The position numbers were made by a program, and so were the translations under genes. Below are positions 58,527-64,000 of a stretch of DNA of 64,000 bases, in pieces. Numbering within the stretch: the first letter of the stretch is position 1; every line of letters begins with the position of its first letter. The stretch is from the NCBI GenBank assembly GCA_022791875.1, contig JAAVZX010000028.1, forward strand, positions 1-64,000. The letters run 5' to 3'. The notes beneath the pieces were generated by a model. It searched no databases and was not told the origin of the DNA. It worked only from the letters and a program-made list of their open reading frames with translations. Source of the DNA: Oscillibacter sp. (GTDB lineage Bacteria > Bacillota > Clostridia > Oscillospirales > Oscillospiraceae).

Positions 58527-60605
58527 TCACCTCACATCCGGCCCGTTGAGCCGGAGAAGATAGGGACACGCCTGCAAATCCGCCTTGCCCTGGATCTGCA
58601 TGAGGCACATGGCCAGCCGGCCCTCCCGGAGGGTCAGGGAGATCAGGCCCCGCTCCCGGAAGACCTCCAGCGCCAGAGCGGTTCTGAGAAAGCTCTCGCA
58701 GCCCCCCGTCTGAGCCGCCAGACGGCGCAGGCAGGGCAGGCGGTCCTCCTCCGCCTTCCCCTGGCGGAGGCGGCGCTCCAGGGCCACCCAGCAGGCGGCG
58801 TACTGGTTCCGCCCCGCCCGGAGGCGCAGGGCCTCCTGGGGCGTGATGGGCCCGCCGTCCATGAGGCGCTCCACCAGGTCCAACGCTTCTGCCTCGTTCC
58901 GGCTGGGGGAGAGGGAGGGGCGGATGTCGATGAGCTGCAGTTGGAGGGAGGTGGCGCCCCGGAAGGTGTTGGACTGGAGGTAGAAGGCGGCGTCGATGCG
59001 GCCCCCCGGCGGGATGGCGCACTCCGCCTCGGTGACGGAGAAAAAGATGGCGTCGAAGCGGCAGGGCCCTTTGGAGATCCGCAGTTTCAGATGCCGCCCC
59101 TGGCCCACGGGCTGCACGGCGTCCACCGTGGCCCCCAGGAGGGCGAAGACGGGACGGGGGTTCCCCGCGCCGTACGGCTCCAGGAGGCTGAGCTGCTCCG
59201 CCTGCTCCAGGGTCATGTCGGCGGGGGAGGTGATGGCGGCGTCGATGTCCAGGGAGCTGACGGGCACCCCGCCGCCGGAAGCCGCCCGGACGCAGCGGTT
59301 CATCCGCGTGCGGAACACGGGGATGTTCTCTTCGGGAATGGTGAAGCCCGCGGCCAGCTCGTGGCCCCCGAAGCCCTCCAGGAGGTCCGCGCAGGACTCC
59401 AGGGCGGCAAAGAGGTTGAAGCCGCCGTAGGAGCGGCAGGAGCCCCGGCCCACGCCGTCCTTGACGTGGATCATGAAGCTGGGGCAGGCGTATTTCTCAG
59501 ACAGGCGGGAGGCCACGATGCCCACCACCCCCTGGTGCCAGTCCTCGCTGGAGAGGACCAGGGCGCTACGCTCCTCGGCCCGGAGGGTTTCGATCTGGCG
59601 GACGGCGTCGGCGCAGATGGCCTGCTCCACCGCCTGGCGCTCCCGGTTCAGGTCGCACAGAGCCAGGGCCAGCTCTTCCGCCCGGGCGGGGTCGCTGGTC
59701 TCCAGGAGGTCGGCGGCAAGGTCCGCCTCCCCCATGCGGCCCGCGGCGTTGATCCGGGGGGAGAGGACGAAGCCGATCTGGGTGGAGGTGATGGGCCGTC
59801 CCAGCATCCCCGCCTCCCGGAGCAGGGCCTGGACGCCGACGAAATCCGTGTGGGGCAGGGAGTCCAGTCCGCAGGAGACGATGATCCGGTTCTCCCCCTC
59901 CATGCGCATCACGTCGGCCACGGTGCCGATGGCGGCTAGGCCGCAGTAGCGGGCGAAGAGGGCGTCCTCCCGGCTCTCGCCCCCCAGGGCCAGAACCAGC
60001 TTCAACGCCACGCCGCAGCCCGCCAGGTGCTTGAAGGGGTAGGGGCAGTCGGGCCGGTGGGGGTCCACCACGGCTACGGCGTTGGGCAGGTGCTCCTTGC
60101 ACTCGTGGTGGTCCGTGACCACCACGTCCATGCCCAGGGAGCGGGCGTAGTCCACCTCCTCGTTCCCGGTGATGCCGCAGTCCACGGTGATCATGAGGGT
60201 GGCCCCCTGGTCCCAGAGGCCCCGGATGGCCTCGCAGGAGAGGCCGTAGCCGTCCTCAATCCGGCGGGGGATGTAGCGCAGGCAGGGGACGCCGCAGCTT
60301 TTCAGGTAGTCCATCAGGAGGACGGTGGACGTGATGCCGTCCACGTCGTAGTCCCCGAAGACGGCGACGGTTTCCCCGCCGGACACGGCCTCCTGAATCC
60401 GGGCCACGGCCTTGTCCATGTCCCGCATGAGCATGGGGGACAGGGTGAGCTGGCGCTCCTGATCCAGGCGCTCCGCCGCCGCCTCGGGGGTCCCGGCCCC
60501 CCGGGAGGCCAGGAGGGCCGACAGCAGGTACGGGTAGCCCGCCGCCTGGAGGCGGGCGATGTCCGCCTCCTCCGGCGTGCCGATGTTCCACTTTTGATAC
60601 TTCAC
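58527..60605 (-). CDS. recJ: Single-stranded-DNA-specific exonuclease RecJ
   Basis: 692 residues, 5'-3' exonuclease of the DHH family. Motifs: DYDVDGITS, ITVDCGITG, TDHHECKEHLP, GCGVALKL, and the DHHA1 segment GGHELAAGF. The start is a GTG at 60603-60605 (VKYQKWNIG) with GAGGAGG nine bases upstream; a longer frame passes through the promoter region. It heads the long housekeeping run that continues with relA. Confidence 0.96.
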   Translation of the reverse strand: MKYQKWNIGTPEEADIARLQAAGYPYLLSALLASRGAGTPEAAAERLDQERQLTLSPMLMRDMDKAVARIQEAVSGGETVAVFGDYDVDGITSTVLLMDYLKSCGVPCLRYIPRRIEDGYGLSCEAIRGLWDQGATLMITVDCGITGNEEVDYARSLGMDVVVTDHHECKEHLPNAVAVVDPHRPDCPYPFKHLAGCGVALKLVLALGGESREDALFARYCGLAAIGTVADVMRMEGENRIIVSCGLDSLPHTDFVGVQALLREAGMLGRPITSTQIGFVLSPRINAAGRMGEADLAADLLETSDPARAEELALALCDLNRERQAVEQAICADAVRQIETLRAEERSALVLSSEDWHQGVVGIVASRLSEKYACPSFMIHVKDGVGRGSCRSYGGFNLFAALESCADLLEGFGGHELAAGFTIPEENIPVFRTRMNRCVRAASGGGVPVSSLDIDAAITSPADMTLEQAEQLSLLEPYGAGNPRPVFALLGATVDAVQPVGQGRHLKLRISKGPCRFDAIFFSVTEAECAIPPGGRIDAAFYLQSNTFRGATSLQLQLIDIRPSLSPSRNEAEALDLVERLMDGGPITPQEALRLRAGRNQYAACWVALERRLRQGKAEEDRLPCLRRLAAQTGGCESFLRTALALEVFRERGLISLTLREGRLAMCLMQIQGKADLQACPYLLRLNGPDVR

Positions 60606-60664
60606 AGAGGCAGACCTCCTCGCGCCCTTTGGGCGGTCAAGAAAAAATTTTTTGATAATGAAGT

Positions 60665-60693
60665 AGTATAGCAGAAAATATGGGCAAGGTAAA
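60665..60693 (-). promoter_or_regulatory. Promoter of recJ-relA
   Basis: Reverse-strand TTTACC (60688-60693), 17-base spacer, TGC-TATACT with -10 at 60665-60670. Confidence 0.75.
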
Positions 60694-60819
60694 GGGAAAA
60701 TCAAGACTTTTCCCCGCCCTGCCGGGAGATTTCGACGCCTCCCGCGTGAAAAAAAGGGGGACAGGCTGCCGGAAAGGCCCTCAGCCTCTCCAGCGGCCCG
60801 TCCGGTCCGGGAACCAGCC

Positions 60820-61311
60820 TTAGAAGGAGGTCCCGGGCGTGGTGCTGTTCTCGCGGTCTTTCAGGTCCCCGTCCTTGTCGTGGACGCGGCCGTTGCGGAC
60901 CATCTGGTCAAAGCCGGCGCCGCGGAAGCTCTGGCCCACGGCTTTCCCGCCGTCGGTGAGGGCGTCCCCCGCGTCGTCCAGGGCGTCCTTCACGTCCTGG
61001 CCCAGGGTGCTGTCGCCGTTGGCGCTGTGATTGCCGTTGTTCACGCCGTTGTTCGCGCCGCTGTTGGTCATGCCGCCGGTGGTTCCGCTGCCCGCGGTGC
61101 CGTTATTCGCGGCATTGCCGCTGTTCGCGCCGTTCTGCCCGCCGCCGGTCACGGCGGAGCCGTTCTGATCATCCCCCGGCACCGTCTGGTCTCCGGTGAG
61201 GCCGGTGCCGTTCTGGTTATCCGGGTTCGTCTGGGTGTCTCCGCCGCCGCAGGCGGTCAGGGCGAAGGCCAGGAGCAGGGACGCAGCCAGAAGTGTGACT
61301 GTGTGTTTCAC
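60820..61311 (-). CDS. Hypothetical Asn/Gly-rich lipoprotein
   Basis: 163 residues. A lipoprotein signal with lipobox LTAC (Cys21) is followed by an 80-residue low-complexity Asn/Gly/Thr/Ser-rich segment, then a short helix (LGQDVKDALDDAGDALTDGG) and a charged tail. It is probably tethered outside the membrane. No family is recognised. AGGAGG lies before the ATG. It stands alone between recJ and the AraC gene. Confidence 0.75.
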   Translation of the reverse strand: MKHTVTLLAASLLLAFALTACGGGDTQTNPDNQNGTGLTGDQTVPGDDQNGSAVTGGGQNGANSGNAANNGTAGSGTTGGMTNSGANNGVNNGNHSANGDSTLGQDVKDALDDAGDALTDGGKAVGQSFRGAGFDQMVRNGRVHDKDGDLKDRENSTTPGTSF

Positions 61312-61873
61312 TGTTAACGCCTCCTTTTGCGTGTTTCGTGGATGCCAGCTCCTGTCCGTGCGCCCGCTTTTTCCCGCGCACAGATTGGAGCCAGCCGCGA
61401 TACCCGGTGTGTAGTATCTCCCGCGTCCCGCCGCGTCACCCGTGGGAGTTTCCGGCAGGGGTGAAAAAATCAGGGCGTTTTTGCATATTGCACAGTTTCG
61501 GGCGAAAAATCTCTACAGAGTGAACAAGCCCCTTCGGGATTGAATTCTTGAAAAAAGTCTGCTATAATAACGGCGGTTTAATAGGATATTTCGATTTCAG
61601 CCTTTTTCACGCTTTTTCAGACCTGGGCCCCTCCCGGGCCCTCCCGGAACCTGAACGCCCGCTTCCGTCCGCATTCTGCGGCGGAACCGCCCTGTTCTGG
61701 TGCGGAAACCTGCCCCGCACCCCTTCCGCTTCCCCCGGTCCGGCGCGGCCGGATCAGAGGGGAGAGGATGCGGAGATATAACTTTCATGGTTTTTGCCCC
61801 CGCCACATATCACTTTTTTACCCTGTCCAACTTTGAAAGAAAGGCGCGCCTTCGGGCGCGGTGGATGACCGTC
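61312..61873. other. Intergenic region between the lipoprotein and AraC genes
   Basis: 562 bases without a convincing gene. It holds a forward promoter (61540-61568) and a ~295-base leader for the AraC gene. The leader ends in a very stable CGCGCC-TTCG-GGCGCG hairpin (61845-61860) that touches the GGTGG ribosome site. No known riboswitch is recognised. Confidence 0.6.
61540..61568 (+). promoter_or_regulatory. Promoter upstream of the AraC/AEC genes
   Basis: TTGAAT (61540-61545), 17-base spacer, TGC-TATAAT with -10 at 61563-61568. The downstream leader is unusually long. Confidence 0.75.
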
Positions 61874-62845
61874 ATGACACAGGATGCTAATTTTTCATCG
61901 CTGCCCAGCAATGCTTCCCACTTCTCCAACAACACCGATCAGTTCGGCTTCGACGCCGAGCTCCATCAGCACGGGAAGAACAAGGCCCCCATGTTCCACT
62001 TCCACGACTTCTACGAGTACGTGATCTACCTGGGCCGGGAGCCCGCCCGCTACCGCCTCCTGGACCAGGAATACGAGGTCAACTTCGGCGACATCGTCCG
62101 CTGCAACCTCATGGACGAGCACACTTGGCTCATCCAGGACAACGAGAACCACATGCGTTTCAGCGTCGGCCTCACCTTCAGCTTCGTCATGTCCTGCTCC
62201 ACCAAGGACGACAACCTGATCCAGATTTTCAGCCGCAACGGAAACAGCTACCCCGTTCTCCACCTGGGCTCCCTGGATATCCACAAATACATCGACCTCA
62301 TCGGGGCCTATCAGGACTGCGCCCTGGAGCACGGCAGGATGGTCTTCCAGCTGGGTATTCTCCACCAGATGCTGGCCTATCTCCAGGATGATTTCCTCCG
62401 CCTCAACAGCGGCGGCGCCATCCTCACCCGCCAGGACAATCTGGTCTGCGAGCTCATCAACTATATCAACCTCCACCTGGGGGAAGACCTGAGCCTGAAA
62501 ACCCTGGGCAAGGTTACCAACTACAACCCCACCTACCTCTCCCGCACCTTCAAGAACCTCACCCGCAGCAGCTTGAAGCTCTATATCGACCAGAAGCGCA
62601 TCCACACCGCCACCCTCCTCATGGGCAAGGGCACCCCCCTCACGGAGATTGCCATGGAGGTGGGCTTCCAGAACTACTGTACCTTCTACAACACCTTCCG
62701 CCGCATCATGGGCTCCAGCCCCGAGAGCTACGCCAAGGCCCAGGCACGTCAGGAGAGGCAGGAGCGTCAGGAGCGCGCCCAGGACCAGGACACCGGCAGC
62801 GCCCTCTGGACCCTGGCCGAGGAGGTCCGCTCCCCCGGCGTCTGA
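61874..62845 (+). CDS. AraC family transcriptional regulator
   Basis: 323 residues. A cupin-type sensor (MFHFHDFYEYVIYLGREPAR, VNFGDIVRCNLMDEHTW) precedes two helix-turn-helix motifs (LSLKTLGKVTNYNPTYLSRT; LTEIAMEVGFQNYCTFYNTF, then GSSPESYAKAQ). The tail is Gln/Arg/Glu-rich. ATG at 61874 is favoured (GGTGG nine bases upstream) over the one at 61865. It probably controls the adjacent AEC permease, 51 bases downstream on the same strand. Confidence 0.88.
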   Translation: MTQDANFSSLPSNASHFSNNTDQFGFDAELHQHGKNKAPMFHFHDFYEYVIYLGREPARYRLLDQEYEVNFGDIVRCNLMDEHTWLIQDNENHMRFSVGLTFSFVMSCSTKDDNLIQIFSRNGNSYPVLHLGSLDIHKYIDLIGAYQDCALEHGRMVFQLGILHQMLAYLQDDFLRLNSGGAILTRQDNLVCELINYINLHLGEDLSLKTLGKVTNYNPTYLSRTFKNLTRSSLKLYIDQKRIHTATLLMGKGTPLTEIAMEVGFQNYCTFYNTFRRIMGSSPESYAKAQARQERQERQERAQDQDTGSALWTLAEEVRSPGV

Positions 62846-62896
62846 GCGGGGCGGCCCCGCCTCTTATCTGCAATTTTTGACGGAACAGGTGATTTT

Positions 62897-63901
62897 GTGT
62901 TAGAAACCCTTTCCTACACCCTGAAAGCCATCGTCCCCATTCTGCTGATCATTTTACTGGGCTACATCGTCCGGCGGATCGGCCACTGGTCCGACGATTT
63001 TTACAAGCAGCTCAACCAGCTCTGCTTCCGGCTCTTCCTGCCCGTGCAGCTTTTCTGCAATGTCTACGCCATTGATGACCTCAGCACCATGAACTGGTGC
63101 GTCATCGGCTATCTGTTCTGCGGCATTCTCGCCTGTGCCCTGGTGGGCGTTCTGGCGGCAAAGGCGCTGGTGCCGAAACGGCTGCAAAAGGGCGTCATAG
63201 TCCAGGCGTCTTTCAGATCCAACCAGGCAGTCTTAGGGCTCCCCCTGGCCAACTCCCTGGGCGGCGACGCGGCCATGGGCTTCGCCGCCCTGAGCACCTC
63301 CGTTTCGGTCCCTCTTTTCAACGTCCTGGCCGTCCTGGTCCTGACCCTCTACGGCAGCGACGAGGGCCACAAGCCCACAGCGAAGGAAGTAGCGGGCCGC
63401 GTCGCCCGCAACCCGCTGATCATCGGCGCCATGTCCGGCGTCATCGTCGTCCTGATCCGCCAGCTCATCCCGACCATAGACGGCGTCCCCGTTTTCACGA
63501 TCAGGAACCAGCTCCCCATTATCTACGACACCATTAACCGCCTCTCCGTCGTATCTTCCCCCGTGATGCTCTTCGTCCTGGGCACCCGCCTGGACCTGAC
63601 CGCAGTCGGCTCCATCCTCCCCCAGCTCACCCTGGGCGTCACCCTGCGCCTGATTGTGTCCCCCCTCTTAGTAATCGGCACCGCCGTCCTTTTCCGCGAA
63701 ACCCTGAACCTCACCCCCACAGAACTCCCCTCCCTCATCACCATCACCTCCACCCCGGTGGCCGTCTCCAGCGCCGTCATGGTCCAGGAACTGGGCGGCG
63801 ACGACCAGCTCGCCAGCCAAATGGTAGTCTGGACCACCATCCTCTCCGCCATCACCATCTTCTGCATCGTCTACATCCTGCGTCTCTCCGGACTGCTGTA
63901 A
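62897..63901 (+). CDS. AEC family permease (auxin efflux carrier / malate permease type)
   Basis: 334 residues, ten hydrophobic segments in two five-helix halves. VQASFRSNQAVLGLPLANSLGG is the conserved FRSN-N-GLP motif region of AEC transporters. The C-terminal ITSTPVAVSSAVMVQELGGD is the matching second-half segment. Organic acids such as malate are the commonest substrates in bacteria. Start is GTG at 62897 after AGGTGATTTT. Co-transcription with the AraC regulator is likely. Confidence 0.9.
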   Translation: MLETLSYTLKAIVPILLIILLGYIVRRIGHWSDDFYKQLNQLCFRLFLPVQLFCNVYAIDDLSTMNWCVIGYLFCGILACALVGVLAAKALVPKRLQKGVIVQASFRSNQAVLGLPLANSLGGDAAMGFAALSTSVSVPLFNVLAVLVLTLYGSDEGHKPTAKEVAGRVARNPLIIGAMSGVIVVLIRQLIPTIDGVPVFTIRNQLPIIYDTINRLSVVSSPVMLFVLGTRLDLTAVGSILPQLTLGVTLRLIVSPLLVIGTAVLFRETLNLTPTELPSLITITSTPVAVSSAVMVQELGGDDQLASQMVVWTTILSAITIFCIVYILRLSGLL

Positions 63902-63908
63902 ACGAAGG

Positions 63909-64000
63909 ACGAGGGACGGGAGACGGGGGGCTGCCAGCGGGGCTTCCCGCCTCCGGCGGCCAGGGGCTTTGCCCCTGGACCCCACCAGCCCTTTGAAAAG
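63909..64000. repeat. Modular double-hairpin repeat, copy 7 (inverted, runs off the edge)
   Basis: Reverse orientation: GGGGGGCTGCCAGCGGGGCT, CCCGCCTCCGGCGGC, the CAGGGGCTTTGCCCCTG hairpin, then CCCCACCAGCCCTTTGAAAAG, the start of the CCAGCCCTTT hairpin also seen in copy 4. It begins seven bases after the AEC permease stop. Confidence 0.88.

Overview
The window is a high-GC stretch of a spore-forming, Gram-positive anaerobe of the Clostridia, most likely an Oscillospiraceae-type gut bacterium. The reasons are a V-type ATPase in ntpFIKECGA order, AddAB recombination nuclease, the conserved mazG-hup-yabO-yabP-yabQ-divIC-yabR block with a sigma-E-type promoter ahead of yabP, a SpoVB-type flippase, SLH-domain surface protein, and two oxygen-sensitive glycyl radical enzymes. 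No tRNA, rRNA, CRISPR array, integrase or transposase was seen. The genus assignment is inference.

Layout. 1-5881 (reverse): V-type ATPase operon, running off the left edge inside ntpA; its c-ring subunit carries the residues that bind sodium in Enterococcus hirae NtpK. 6175-13856: NiaR niacin repressor, two lower-GC hypothetical genes, a membrane protein, galactose mutarotase, nitrilase-family hydrolase, TcdA, a PutP-type sodium symporter and a TetR regulator. 14016-20923: addB-addA. 20995-27093: an accessory stretch with two SUKH-superfamily (polymorphic-toxin immunity type) genes, a DUF378 protein, a large secreted RCC1-CAP-SLH protein and a DUF3298 protein. 27438-42452 (forward): the most interesting part, a catabolic island. 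42552-46180 (reverse): an HscC-type Hsp70 with a divergent J-domain partner. 46796-60605 (reverse): a long housekeeping/sporulation run from recJ and relA down to divIC and yabR. 60820-63901: a lipoprotein, an AraC regulator and an AEC-family permease.

The catabolic island contains a LacI regulator, a shikimate-dehydrogenase-like gene broken by an in-frame amber codon, a short-chain dehydrogenase, a fumarate-reductase-like flavoprotein, a complete DctP-DctQ-DctM TRAP importer, two different glycyl radical enzymes sharing one activating enzyme, and an AraC regulator. Read together it looks like import of a hydroxylated organic acid, oxidation or reduction of ring or chain hydroxyls, radical elimination (dehydration-type, Cys-Ser-Glu active site) and flavin-dependent reduction of the resulting double bond. 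A hydroaromatic acid of the quinate/shikimate type is one candidate substrate, but nothing in the sequence proves it.

Repeats run through the window. There is a modular family of GC-rich double hairpins (at least eight copies, several touching stop codons), a related ~350-base element with inverted hairpin ends and a 34-base perfect palindrome, a GGGCGGGC...GCCCGCCCCTACGGG family, and AT-rich CAATTGATAATTGA-type tracts that flank one of the immunity-type genes. Most genes have clear Shine-Dalgarno sequences, and several sharp promoters and terminators can be placed.
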